64,000 nucleotides of DNA from Terrimonas pollutisoli (GCF_029360765.1 NZ_JARKNA010000006.1:62001-126000), one strand, 5' to 3'. Shown: positions 18,361 to 25,770, counted from the stretch's first letter. Program-made: numbers and translations. The notes: a model not told the origin generated them from the sequence alone.

Positions 18361-18556
18361 TGGTGTAAAAGCTTATCACATGATTTTTTGGTGAGTTAAT
18401 ATTAGTTTCCACCACCCAATAGCCTATTTCTGATACCCAGGCAGGAAATTTGGGTTTTCCCTTTTGTTTTTTAATGGTGTTTAACTGAGCAAATAAGCCA
18501 ACTGAAATCAGGATAAGGGCAATTAAAATCACGCTGGCTTTAATTTTTTGTTTCAT
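18350..18556 (-). CDS. Small exported or membrane-anchored protein, probably truncated
   Basis: 68 residues. Residues 6-23 form a hydrophobic signal or anchor (ASVILIALILISVGLFAQ), followed by a basic linker and a Trp/Tyr-rich segment (FPAWVSEIGYWVVETN) ending in VISFYTNES. From memory, Chitinophagaceae proteins with this GYWVVE...FY segment usually continue for another 40-50 residues with a Lys-rich helix. The next frame, overlapping by 11 bp, carries just such a helix (KRAVKMKLKKALESS), so a small deletion with frameshift could have split this gene. No function is known to me. Confidence 0.5.
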   Translation of the reverse strand: MKQKIKASVILIALILISVGLFAQLNTIKKQKGKPKFPAWVSEIGYWVVETNINSPKNHVISFYTNES

Positions 18557-18851
18557 AATAAAAGGTTTAGGTTAATGATGTTTGCCTGATAGTAAAGCTA
18601 CCCTCGCTATAGCTTGATAATTTTGATTTTAGACTGAATTGTCCTCGTCGCTGGTAGAATAGATAATTAAGCAGACGAAAGAAAATAACCCCTAAAACAT
18701 ATCCTTTATCGTCGACAAAAGGAAAAATCAGGTAAAAACCAGCTGGATGAGGTTTAAAATCGCCTAGTTATACACATTTTTAAATATTTGGAACAGCATT
18801 TGGTAGATGAAAGCCGAAAAGTTTCAGGTGAGAAACTATAAAATGTGAAAC
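18557..18851. other. Gene-poor stretch with a start-less reading frame
   Basis: No intact gene. On the minus strand an open frame of 67 codons runs from 18767 to the stop at 18567-18569, encoding a plausible protein-like segment (FYLIFPFVDDKGYVLGVIFF onward). It has no ATG, GTG or TTG near its beginning and is preceded by a stop, so it may be a gene remnant. Just before the transposase start, AGTTTC (18820-18825) and GAAACT (18832-18837) form a short hairpin. Confidence 0.35.
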
Positions 18852-19472
18852 ATGGGTACCGAGCACTCACAAGGCAAACATGCCTGTTATTTTATCACTT
18901 TTAATACCGTGGATTGGGTAGATGTTTTTATCCGCCCGGTATACAAGCAGGTGATAGTGCATACCCTCAATCATTTTATTGATAATAAGGGACTGATGGT
19001 TCACGCCTGGTGCCTCATGACCAATCATCTTCACCTGTTGGTACAAGCCAAAGAAGGGTACGTGGTGGCGGAGATTGAAAAAGAATTTAAGTCTTTCACT
19101 ACCACTAAGATCCTGGAAGCCATCGATACTGAGCCAGCAGCAAGAAAAGACTGGATGCTGAAGCGATTTGAAAACTTCGGAAATATGCTGGGGCTGTTGA
19201 AGAAGTTCCATGTATGGCAAAGTTCCAGCAACCCTGTTTTTTTTGACTGCAGGAAAATGGATACACTCCTTGAACAGTTTTCATTTATCCATGATAACCC
19301 TGTAAGGGACCGTTTTGTCGACACCGCTGTTGATTATCCTTATAGCTCTGCAAGAGATTATGCGGGAATGAAGGGCCTGGTAAATGTTACCAAACTTCCT
19401 ACCGTAGAACAACAATTGGCTGCAGCAGAAAGCTTCAATAGCCATTTCTTTGTAAAGTATATCCGCAATTAA
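18852..19472 (+). CDS. REP-associated (Y1/HUH-type) transposase-like protein
   Basis: A 206-residue single-strand HUH nuclease of the IS200-related RAYT group. The HUH metal site is MTNHLHLLV (near residues 57-65), preceded by the typical VHAWCLM strand. The C-terminal signature FIHDNPVRDRFVDTAVDYPYSSARDYAG is the usual RAYT ending. The segment that normally supplies the attacking Tyr (KSYT in relatives, from memory) reads KSFT here (EFKSFTTTKIL), so catalytic competence is uncertain. Such proteins mobilise or maintain short palindromes rather than themselves. Short inverted repeats flank it (18820-18837; ACCTGT/ACAGGT at 19502-19522). It sits at the end of a decayed patch with a LytTR remnant. 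Confidence 0.85.
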   Translation: MGTEHSQGKHACYFITFNTVDWVDVFIRPVYKQVIVHTLNHFIDNKGLMVHAWCLMTNHLHLLVQAKEGYVVAEIEKEFKSFTTTKILEAIDTEPAARKDWMLKRFENFGNMLGLLKKFHVWQSSSNPVFFDCRKMDTLLEQFSFIHDNPVRDRFVDTAVDYPYSSARDYAGMKGLVNVTKLPTVEQQLAAAESFNSHFFVKYIRN

Positions 19473-19641
19473 TTTTTCTTTTTGTTTTCCCCGCCTTTTA
19501 AACCTGTAGCCGCTTAACAGGTCTTTAACTGTATACAACAATAACCTCCACTGAAAATCAAAAGATCAAAAGATTGATCGCAGCAAAAATTGTTACTGCT
19601 GCGAACAGGGGAGAATTTTTTAAAACAAAAAGAAACATACC

Positions 19642-20271
19642 ATGAAAACAGTAAAAACAGTTTTGACAACATTTGTAGCAACAGGCGTATCTATTTTTTC
19701 TTTTGCACAAGTGAATCTTGGCCTGCATTCAACTACCCAGGCTGCAGCAAATGCAACAGCATCTACAACGGCCGCTGCAAAAGCAACAACAGTGGCCAGC
19801 CAGGTAACCTCTACTACAGCAAATGCAGGTCTTACAAAGGCCGCTACGGTGAAAGCTAACACTGCTTCAACAGTTAACAATAAAACACAACAGACCGCAA
19901 CTTTAGCAACAGGCGCAAAAAATGAAACCAAAAAAGCAGCTTCTGTTAATGCTGAAGCCAATGTTTCCTCTTCTGCCGCCGTACAAGCTGGTAATAGTGA
20001 TAATTACATTAATAGCAATAGTTCAGTAAAGGCAGGTACTAATGCAAATATGCAAGGAGGCAAACTGGTTGACAAAGCGGACAATACAGTCGCCGAAACA
20101 GCTAAGACAAGTGCTGATGCTGTAAAATCAGTTAAAGGAAAAGCTGCTTCAGAAATTAAACCCGGATTAAACACGGTGAAAGAAGCAGCTACCTCGCAGA
20201 ACACAGAGGCAGGAGCAAAAGTGAGTGCACAGGCTAGTGCAACTGGTAAAGCCGCTGCAGGAAACAAATAA
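19642..20271 (+). CDS. Secreted low-complexity Ala/Thr/Lys-rich protein
   Basis: 209 residues. A signal peptide (MKTVKTVLTTFVATGVSIFS, cleaved after FAQ) leads into a mature chain dominated by Ala, Thr, Ser, Lys, Asn and Val with no Cys and almost no aromatics. Short motifs such as AAxxA and TAxT recur irregularly. The composition resembles cell-surface linker, antifreeze-like or histone H1-like tails; disorder or long single helices are likely. I recognise no family. A stem-loop with a TTCG tetraloop (20287-20316) separates it from the barrel gene 58 bp downstream, suggesting a shared transcript with partial termination. Confidence 0.75.
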   Translation: MKTVKTVLTTFVATGVSIFSFAQVNLGLHSTTQAAANATASTTAAAKATTVASQVTSTTANAGLTKAATVKANTASTVNNKTQQTATLATGAKNETKKAASVNAEANVSSSAAVQAGNSDNYINSNSSVKAGTNANMQGGKLVDKADNTVAETAKTSADAVKSVKGKAASEIKPGLNTVKEAATSQNTEAGAKVSAQASATGKAAAGNK

Positions 20272-20286
20272 ACTTTAAACCTCTCA

Positions 20287-20316
20287 AAAGACTCATGCCT
20301 TCGGGTATGAGTCTTT
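20287..20316 (+). terminator. Stem-loop with TTCG tetraloop, terminator or attenuator
   Basis: AAAGACTCATGCC (20287-20299) pairs with GGTATGAGTCTTT (20304-20316), one G-T pair, capped by TTCG. Only three T residues end the stem and no T run follows. It may be a processing or partial-termination site between the Ala-rich protein gene and the next gene. Confidence 0.55.
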
Positions 20317-20329
20317 AAAATCAATTAAC

Positions 20330-21166
20330 ATGATGCGTACCCTATTTCAAAACACTTTAGCAGTTGCTCTATTCTTCGTTTACACTAATTCGATAAACGC
20401 CCAGGCTGATTCTACCGGTAGTAAGTTGAGTTTTAAAATCGGAACTTACTACAACAGTAATCTCAACTATTATGGCAGAACAGACAGTCTTAAAAGTAGC
20501 GGCGTATTTCCTATGGCAGAGTTATGGCTGAATAACAAATTTTATGTGAATGCCGCTCCGATTTTTACTTCTAATAAAAGCAACAGTGTCGAATATGCCG
20601 GTGCTGTAACAACTGCGGGGTTTTTATACAACAACGGTAAATCGGTCGCCCATGTCTATTTAATGAAACCAATTTATAAAGACAATAGCCAGTTAGTGCA
20701 GTCGGCATTAAAGGCGCAAACGGCGTTCAATTATACCTGGCTGAATAAAATTGTGAATGTTACTTTAGGAGGCGACGTTAAGTTTAGTAATAGTACCGAC
20801 TTTGGTGCTACAGCTGGTCTCGATCATATTTTCAGAAAAGAACTGAATAAAGGAATATTGATTGTCGATCCATCGGTATATCTCTATGCCGGCACGCAAA
20901 AATTTACAGAAACCTACAGGCAAAAGGATAATACACCTTTATTTCCCGGTCCTGATCGCATTGTCACCGAAGAAGTAAAAAAGTTTTCGATCCTGTCTTA
21001 TGAATTTTCTGCCCCTGTGATTTATAGCTTGGGTAAGTTGATGTTACTGGCCACACCGGCGTATGTTATTCCGCAAAACCTTGTCCAGGTTGAAAACAGA
21101 CCCGACCTTTCAGAAAGGGGAGAAAAGCTGTTTTACATGACAGTTGGTGCAAAAATCAGTTTTTAA
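20330..21166 (+). CDS. Outer-membrane beta-barrel-like exported protein
   Basis: 278 residues with a signal peptide (residues 1-25, ending INAQA). The mature chain is built of alternating strands with Tyr/Asn-rich turns (YYNSNLNYYGRTDS, NKFYVNAAPIF) and ends in FYMTVGAKISF, a C-terminal aromatic typical of barrels inserted by the BAM complex. Length suits 10-12 strands. No named family recognised. It follows the Ala/Thr-rich secreted protein by 58 bp; the pairing suggests a joint surface role, but that is inference. Confidence 0.65.
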   Translation: MMRTLFQNTLAVALFFVYTNSINAQADSTGSKLSFKIGTYYNSNLNYYGRTDSLKSSGVFPMAELWLNNKFYVNAAPIFTSNKSNSVEYAGAVTTAGFLYNNGKSVAHVYLMKPIYKDNSQLVQSALKAQTAFNYTWLNKIVNVTLGGDVKFSNSTDFGATAGLDHIFRKELNKGILIVDPSVYLYAGTQKFTETYRQKDNTPLFPGPDRIVTEEVKKFSILSYEFSAPVIYSLGKLMLLATPAYVIPQNLVQVENRPDLSERGEKLFYMTVGAKISF

Positions 21167-21198
21167 AAAAGGCGTCGTTTCGTAGCACAAATTAACAG

Positions 21199-21226
21199 TT
21201 TGCCAAGCTGCCAGGTTTTATATTTG
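21199..21226 (+). promoter_or_regulatory. Candidate promoter of the GH25 gene with adjacent short palindrome
   Basis: TTTG (21199-21202) and TATATTTG (21219-21226), a match to TAnnTTTG, are 16 bp apart, a little short. The palindrome GCTAACTATTAGC (21226-21238) follows at the expected start point and could be an operator. The ATG is at 21256. Confidence 0.4.
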
Positions 21227-21255
21227 CTAACTATTAGCAAAGCTATCGCACCTTC

Positions 21256-22026
21256 ATGTCATCCCGCCAGAAAAAAAAACTTGCTTATTGGATACTCACT
21301 CTTACTTTTTTAGCCATTATTGCTTTAGGGGGTTGGTTATTGTTTCAATGGCTTATTTATAGAAAAGCCAGGTTTACCCGTTACCCGGAATTTGGAATTA
21401 GCATACCAACCGAGTATGCTATACATGGAATTGATGTATCACGATATCAAAACGTAATTGCGTGGGAAGAAGTAAAAGAAATGAAGGTTGATAATATACA
21501 AATGGGATTTGCTTTTATAAAAGCCACGGAAGGAGTTGGCAATGTTGATCCGCAATTTCACCGGAACTGGCGAAAAGCAAAAGGCAATGAGATTGTCCGC
21601 GGCGCCTATCATTTTTTTATAGCGAGTAAGGATGGAAAACTGCAGGCCGAAAATTTTATTAAGCGGGTGGAGTTGCAACCAGGCGATCTTCCGCCTGTGC
21701 TGGATGTAGAACAGCGGAACGGCGTTTCGAAAGCACAACTTCAAAAAGAGGTGAAAAAATGGCTGGATGTTGTCGAAAATTACTACAAAGTGCGGCCATT
21801 GATTTATACCAACGTGGATTTTTATAAGCAAAACCTCGGAAGTGATTTTGATAAATACCCTTTATGGGTAGCTCATTATTATGAACAACAACAACCCCGG
21901 ATTACCCGGGACTGGAATTTTTGGCAACACAATGATGGCGGCAGTGTAAATGGTATTGTTTCCAAGGTTGACTTTAATGTGTTTAAAGGCGACTCAGTAG
22001 AATTTCGCAGTCTTCTTATTCCATAA
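21256..22026 (+). CDS. Membrane-anchored GH25 lysozyme-type muramidase
   Basis: 256 residues. One N-terminal membrane helix (about 11-32, WILTLTFLAIIALGGWLLF) without a lipobox anchors it in the inner membrane facing the periplasm. The glycoside hydrolase family 25 barrel starts at IHGIDVSRYQ (Asp near 60), continues with FAFIKATEGV, the Asp/His strand RGAYHFF, and LPPVLDVEQ (Asp/Glu near 150, the expected acid pair), and ends with WNFWQHN and VDFNVFKG. GH25 enzymes cut the beta-1,4 bond between N-acetylmuramic acid and N-acetylglucosamine. A small membrane-protein gene follows by 65 bp. Peptidoglycan turnover is the likely role. Confidence 0.92.
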   Translation: MSSRQKKKLAYWILTLTFLAIIALGGWLLFQWLIYRKARFTRYPEFGISIPTEYAIHGIDVSRYQNVIAWEEVKEMKVDNIQMGFAFIKATEGVGNVDPQFHRNWRKAKGNEIVRGAYHFFIASKDGKLQAENFIKRVELQPGDLPPVLDVEQRNGVSKAQLQKEVKKWLDVVENYYKVRPLIYTNVDFYKQNLGSDFDKYPLWVAHYYEQQQPRITRDWNFWQHNDGGSVNGIVSKVDFNVFKGDSVEFRSLLIP

Positions 22027-22091
22027 TAGTATGCTATTACCATTAGCTTTGAGGAAATATCAAAGCGTACGTTTTGATATAAACTATTTGT

Positions 22092-22310
22092 ATGGAACAA
22101 GGATGGGACCCGGAAGTAAAAAAGTATTTTCAGAAAATCATGAATACAATTGCTCTTGGACTTTTCTGGCTGATGGCGGTTTTAACGGCAGGTTTATATT
22201 TTGGCCTGGCCTATCATCCTAATGCCCTGTATTCGATTCTCTTTTATATCGGTTTTGTGGTGAGTCTTTTTCTTTTGCTTCGTTATTATTATCGAACCTG
22301 GAGAAAATAG
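22092..22310 (+). CDS. Small two-helix membrane protein
   Basis: 72 residues with two hydrophobic segments (about 18-38 and 43-63) and a basic C-terminus (RYYYRTWRK), predicting both ends in the cytoplasm. No family recognised. Short charged N-terminus MEQGWDPEVKKYFQK. It follows the GH25 gene on the same strand and may share its transcript. Confidence 0.65.
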   Translation: MEQGWDPEVKKYFQKIMNTIALGLFWLMAVLTAGLYFGLAYHPNALYSILFYIGFVVSLFLLLRYYYRTWRK

Positions 22311-22362
22311 TTTTTAGAATTAAAGCTCAATTGATCTTCGGCTTACAAAGTATACAAAGACA

Positions 22363-23163
22363 TTATTTACAATTATACAGATAGCGGCTGGCAAGTTTGC
22401 CATCGAAATACCATTCAGACAAATTTTCTTTATCATCTGGTTTATAGCTTAACGGAAATTCATCGCCATCGTCCAATATATTGACCACATTATTACTACT
22501 CATAAACAGCGGAATTACTTCACCCGTTACTTCTTCCATAAATATGAAGTCAAAAAATAATGCATGCGATTTTGCAAGGTAATTTTTATTAGCGTCGTAC
22601 GCATAGTTAAATGTTTCATCTAAAGAACTGCCCGACGCATACGAAGTTATCGACTGAATGATATTATCTCCTGTATAGGTGTAGGTAGTGGTTTCGTACA
22701 ACTTATATTGGCTGGTGACAACATCGTAATAGCTTACTTCAAATTTTACCAACCTGTTCCCCGAATAAATAAAGTCATCTTGTTCGTAGGGGATGGTTTG
22801 GTTACTAAAGCTATAATATTTCTTTATGTTTTTCAGATTGCCGTCGCTATTATAGGTGATTACGTCATAGGCATCTGGCTGCTGTGAACCTGCATCATAA
22901 AAAGTTCTCTTAGTAATCCTATCATTATTGTAATCGAAAATAACGTGGCCGTCTGCATTCGAAGCCTTTGTGACTTTACCATTAGTGTTTGTATAAACCA
23001 GGCTATCTGTAAGAATACCCGTTTCAGTAAAATAATAAGCCCTTGCTAATTGACAATTTGCATCCGGACGGGTGGTTTCAGATGGCTCTTTTTGACAAGA
23101 GCTGATCATTACCAGTAAAACAGCAAACACAAAAAGTTTTGACAGGGTAGAAGTTTTTCTCAC
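22363..23163 (-). CDS. Lipoprotein with repeated beta-strand (YD/RHS-like) segments
   Basis: About 266 residues. The frame reaches a TTG at 23187, but that TTG is the end of a good promoter box (TACTTTTG, 23185-23192), so the GTG at 23163 is the likely start. It gives MRKTSTLSKLF and a lipoprotein signal with lipobox ISSC. The mature chain has recurring strand motifs of the kind VFDYNNDRITKRTFYD, LVYTNTNGKVTKA and TTYTYTGDNIIQS, resembling the YD-like repeats of Bacteroidota DUF4595-type lipoproteins. No catalytic site visible; probably surface or periplasmic binding. Monocistronic, converging with the small membrane-protein gene. Confidence 0.75.
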   Translation of the reverse strand: MRKTSTLSKLFVFAVLLVMISSCQKEPSETTRPDANCQLARAYYFTETGILTDSLVYTNTNGKVTKASNADGHVIFDYNNDRITKRTFYDAGSQQPDAYDVITYNSDGNLKNIKKYYSFSNQTIPYEQDDFIYSGNRLVKFEVSYYDVVTSQYKLYETTTYTYTGDNIIQSITSYASGSSLDETFNYAYDANKNYLAKSHALFFDFIFMEEVTGEVIPLFMSSNNVVNILDDGDEFPLSYKPDDKENLSEWYFDGKLASRYLYNCK

Positions 23164-23184
23164 AATAATTGGTTTGGTGGAGCT

Positions 23185-23216
23185 CAAAAGTAAAAATGAG
23201 ATGCCGGGAATCCCAA
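23185..23216 (-). promoter_or_regulatory. Promoter of the YD-like lipoprotein gene (TACTTTTG)
   Basis: Plus-strand CAAAAGTA (23185-23192) reads TACTTTTG on the minus strand. CAAT (23213-23216) 20 bp away reads ATTG, one mismatch from TTTG. It places transcription start just upstream of the GTG at 23163 and rules out the TTG at 23187 as a start codon. Confidence 0.5.
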
Positions 23217-23256
23217 TAAAACAGAAACTATTTGAATAGTGGCAGTATTGGTGTTG

Positions 23257-23703
23257 CTAACTGCTATGATCGGCAATAATTACCCACCGGCCCTTTATCT
23301 TTTTTAAAAGTAATGTGTAATGCCCGCTCAGGTCGCCGATGCTGCGTTGCAAATGCCATTTGCCAATTATATGAAAATATTGAAAAGAAAGCCGTTTTAC
23401 AGAAATTATGTCAAAGGACAATTTTCCCATTGCCGTGGTATCAGGGTAGTTTTTTTTATAATTATTGAGCGTATTGGTCCAGCCATAGGTAACGCCGTTT
23501 TTTCCAATAAACATTAGCGAATCGCTTTCCCAATAGGTTTTCATAAAACTGTCAATGTCACCGCGGTTCCATGTTTCGGTTTGATCAGCTAACAATTGAC
23601 GAACCTGTATTTCGTCCCCGCCTGCCGGTCGGGCAGGTTTTGACTGGGCGCAACAAAAATTTGCAAGAAGAAGAATAAGAAAAACGGGTAAATACTTTTC
23701 CAT
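23257..23703 (-). CDS. Exported SnoaL/DUF4440-type NTF2-fold protein
   Basis: 148 residues. A signal peptide (MEKYLPVFLILLLANFCCAQ) is followed by the motif QLLADQTETWNRGDIDSFMKTYW, characteristic of DUF4440 and SnoaL-like proteins, and the closing strands HYTLLLKKIKGRWVIIADHSS. This fold hosts small-molecule binding or isomerase activity; no specific reaction can be assigned. The segment right after the signal cleavage site (SKPARPAGG) is encoded by a GC-rich palindrome (23621-23637) that looks like an intergenic repeat inserted in frame. Confidence 0.85.
   Translation of the reverse strand: MEKYLPVFLILLLANFCCAQSKPARPAGGDEIQVRQLLADQTETWNRGDIDSFMKTYWESDSLMFIGKNGVTYGWTNTLNNYKKNYPDTTAMGKLSFDIISVKRLSFQYFHIIGKWHLQRSIGDLSGHYTLLLKKIKGRWVIIADHSS
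23621..23637. repeat. GC-rich palindrome within the coding sequence of the DUF4440 protein
   Basis: CCTGCC (23621-23626) and GGCAGG (23632-23637) flank a 5-bp spacer. It encodes Pro/Ala/Arg/Gly residues just after the signal peptide. Repeats of this CCTGCC...GGCAGG form occur between genes in this group, from general knowledge; finding it inside a gene at a tolerant linker suggests insertion. Confidence 0.4.
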
Positions 23704-23805
23704 ATTTAATGAATAAGTATTGAAAATAAACTAAAAAAGGGAATGAAGTTTTGTGGGTGCAAGTCAATTCAAAGGACTTTTTATTGTTCCCCTTTAGGGG
23801 CAGGG

Positions 23806-24198
23806 TTAGTGATTACAATCATCGGCATGAGCATGATTGTGTACCCGGCAAAAACGATAATTAAAAACATGAGCCGATACAATGAGAACGACCGCAGGAA
23901 TGAGCAACCATGTTTCGTAATGGATAAAAAAAAGTTTCAGGACTAATAATACTATCCCGGCGCTGAACAATATAAATGGCAGTTTGCTATGATGATGCCG
24001 CTTAAATCCATGGTATAACGAATAAGCCCCAATTGCAAAAGCTAATAAAACCATTCCGGTCTCAAATGCCAGGTTATGTATAATATTAACACCGAACAAA
24101 GGCAAAAAAGAAAAGAATAAGGGCAGGATGGCGCAATGAATAGCACAGGCGACTGACATGGTGATACCCATGGCGTCCCAATTGATTCCAGGTTTCAT
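23806..24198 (-). CDS. merC: MerC-domain four-helix membrane protein
   Basis: 130 residues with four predicted membrane helices. The first contains the MerC signature SVACAIHCAILP, with the Cys pair of CAIHC, and the last is followed by a metal-binding-looking tail (RFCRVHNHAHADDCNH). MerC family members move mercuric or other soft metal ions; in Bacteroidota without a mer operon the substrate is open, and zinc or copper is plausible here. It is transcribed divergently from the SCO and Fur-family genes across 146 bp. Its promoter is nearly ideal and contains a palindrome at 24221-24233, so control by the adjacent Fur-type regulator is likely. Confidence 0.87.
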   Translation of the reverse strand: MKPGINWDAMGITMSVACAIHCAILPLFFSFLPLFGVNIIHNLAFETGMVLLAFAIGAYSLYHGFKRHHHSKLPFILFSAGIVLLVLKLFFIHYETWLLIPAVVLIVSAHVFNYRFCRVHNHAHADDCNH

Positions 24199-24205
24199 AA
24201 GTGGG

Positions 24206-24236
24206 CAAAAGTAGGGAAAAGCAACAGTGTTGCAAA
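24206..24236 (-). promoter_or_regulatory. Canonical promoter of merC, near-leaderless
   Basis: On the minus strand TTTG (plus CAAA 24233-24236), 19 bp, then TACTTTTG (plus CAAAAGTA 24206-24213). Only 7 nt separate the box from the ATG at 24198, so the transcript would have a leader of a few bases or none. Confidence 0.65.
24221..24233. promoter_or_regulatory. Probable Fur-family operator GCAACAGTGTTGC
   Basis: A perfect 6-1-6 inverted repeat exactly between the two merC promoter elements. Fur, Zur and PerR boxes are inverted repeats of this geometry, and a Fur-family gene lies 0.7 kb away. Repression by occlusion would follow from its position. Confidence 0.5.
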
Positions 24237-24319
24237 ATTGATTTATTGAAAGAAAACCAAATTTTTAACTGCCCTTTTCAACCAATTCTGAGCCTGATTT
24301 AAAATCATTTTATCATCGG

Positions 24320-24327
24320 TAACTTTG
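24320..24327 (+). promoter_or_regulatory. Candidate -7 box TAACTTTG for the SCO and Fur-family genes
   Basis: Matches TAnnTTTG, 17 nt before the ATG at 24345. TTTA about 19 bp upstream is a weak partner. Confidence 0.45.
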
Positions 24328-24344
24328 CCACTTATTGAAATAAT

Positions 24345-24935
24345 ATGTCGAAAAAAGCGCTGGGTTATTCCATTTTCTTTGTTGCATTGATCATTATTTT
24401 TTTCCTGGTGGTAAGGCCCTGGATCAAAAAGAATGATACTATTTCCGTTGTTCAACCTTTTGCATTTGTAAACCAGGATGGAAAAACGGTAACCGATAAA
24501 GACGTGGAAGGAAAAGTGTATGTAGCGGAGTATTTTTTTACAACCTGCCCGGGTATCTGTCCCGAGATGAATACCAACATGAAAAAAGTGTACGAAAAGT
24601 TTAAAGATCAAAAGAATTTCCTGATCCTTTCGCATACATCCGACCCGGAAAGAGATTCTGTGCCGGTTTTAAAAAGGTATGCAGATTCTTTAGGCGTAAA
24701 CACGGCGAAATGGATTTTCCTGACGGGCCGCAAAGACAGCCTTTACACGACCGCAAGGGTTAGCTATACTATCGATGATCCGGCAAATAACTTGAAGAAT
24801 ATTGATGACGATTTTTTACATACACAGTTTTGGGCTTTGGTAAAAGATGGCGAAGTAAAGAAAGTGTACGATGGGCTGAAGCAAAGTGAAATCAATGCCA
24901 TGATAAAAGAAATTGAAAGAACATTGAAACTATAA
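24345..24935 (+). CDS. SCO1/SenC-family copper chaperone or thiol-redox protein
   Basis: 196 residues. One N-terminal membrane anchor (about 6-24, GYSIFFVALIIIFFLVV) holds a periplasmic thioredoxin fold. The copper site is complete: Cys pair in TTCPGICPEM (near 68 and 72) and the distal His in DFLHTQFW (near 158). SCO proteins deliver copper to the CuA site of cytochrome oxidase or act as redox partners. The next gene, a Fur-family regulator, starts 8 bp downstream in the same operon, and a MerC gene diverges upstream, making a compact metal-handling locus. Confidence 0.93.
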   Translation: MSKKALGYSIFFVALIIIFFLVVRPWIKKNDTISVVQPFAFVNQDGKTVTDKDVEGKVYVAEYFFTTCPGICPEMNTNMKKVYEKFKDQKNFLILSHTSDPERDSVPVLKRYADSLGVNTAKWIFLTGRKDSLYTTARVSYTIDDPANNLKNIDDDFLHTQFWALVKDGEVKKVYDGLKQSEINAMIKEIERTLKL

Positions 24936-24943
24936 TATTTCCT

Positions 24944-25357
24944 ATGACTCATAACATCAAAGAAATATTAAAACGAAGCCAGTTAAGTGTGACAGCCAGC
25001 CGCGAAAAGATTCTCCATCTTTTCCTGGAACAGGAAGGAGCTTTGGCACATGGAGATATTGAAAAAAAGGCCGGAGAAAAATTTGATCGGGTAACGGTTT
25101 ATCGCACACTGCAGACTTTTGTAGAGAAAGGAATCATCCATACTATTCCTACCGCTGATAACTCTATCCGCTACGCCTTGTGTAAAGATGATTGTGCAGA
25201 GGGTCATCATCATGATCACCACATTCATTTTGTATGTACTAATTGTAAGAACACTTACTGCCTGGATGATATCGTAACGCCTGATATCAGACTGCCGAAG
25301 GGATATACCTCCTCGCATATTGAAGTAGTGGTGGAAGGGATTTGTAAGAATTGCTAA
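24944..25357 (+). CDS. Fur-family metalloregulator (Zur-like)
   Basis: 137 residues. Winged helix at about 12-80 with SREKILHLFL and the recognition segment FDRVTVYRTLQTF. The metal-binding C-terminal half has the His cluster HHHDHHIHFVC, the structural zinc pairs CTNC and CKNC, and an extra Cys in NTYCLDD. This layout fits Zur or Fur; residues alone do not decide which metal. Cotranscribed with the SCO gene, 8 bp downstream of it, and facing merC, whose promoter has a palindrome suited to this family. Confidence 0.92.
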   Translation: MTHNIKEILKRSQLSVTASREKILHLFLEQEGALAHGDIEKKAGEKFDRVTVYRTLQTFVEKGIIHTIPTADNSIRYALCKDDCAEGHHHDHHIHFVCTNCKNTYCLDDIVTPDIRLPKGYTSSHIEVVVEGICKNC

Positions 25358-25741
25358 AACCTATACCCCTGTCACCTGAAGGGGAACTTAGACAGATGAA
25401 TCTGTTCAAAATGTAAAAGACTTGTTAGCTGAAATATGTAATAAGTTTCAATTGAGAGGAACATTTATTATTTATTGATCCTTTATATTTTTCAGAGATT
25501 ACAGGTATGGGAAAGTACTAAAGGAAATTCAAATCACTCTCATCATAATTTAGTTGAAACAATATTTCCGGGCACTTAAGAAAGCCAGATCCTGTATAGC
25601 CAGTGCCGGTATTGATAACGAAAGTGAATTTATTGGGAATGATTCTATGCAGTTTTAATTAATGCGAAGCCATCAACAAGCCGCAATTTCAAAAAGAAGA
25701 CACTGTGACCTAAGTTCTCCGCCGCGGCGGAGACAGGGGTT

Positions 25742-25770
25742 AAAAAAAGCCCCCGTGTAGAAACACGGGG
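25742..25770 (-). terminator. Minus-strand intrinsic terminator
   Basis: CCCCGTGT (25751-25758) and ACACGGGG (25763-25770) form a perfect 8-bp stem with loop AGAA (TTCT on the minus strand), followed on the minus strand by GGC and seven T residues. It ends either the M3 peptidase transcript, 121 bp after its stop, or the small transcript proposed at 25742-25825. Confidence 0.8.

Noticed and set aside
18852..19472. Complete insertion sequence around the RAYT-like gene
   Set aside because: No terminal repeats or second gene found; RAYT genes are usually single-copy and not self-mobile.
23806..24198. Mercury-resistance operon
   Set aside because: MerC is present but no merA, merR, merT or merP is nearby; metal homeostasis with SCO and a Fur-family protein fits better.
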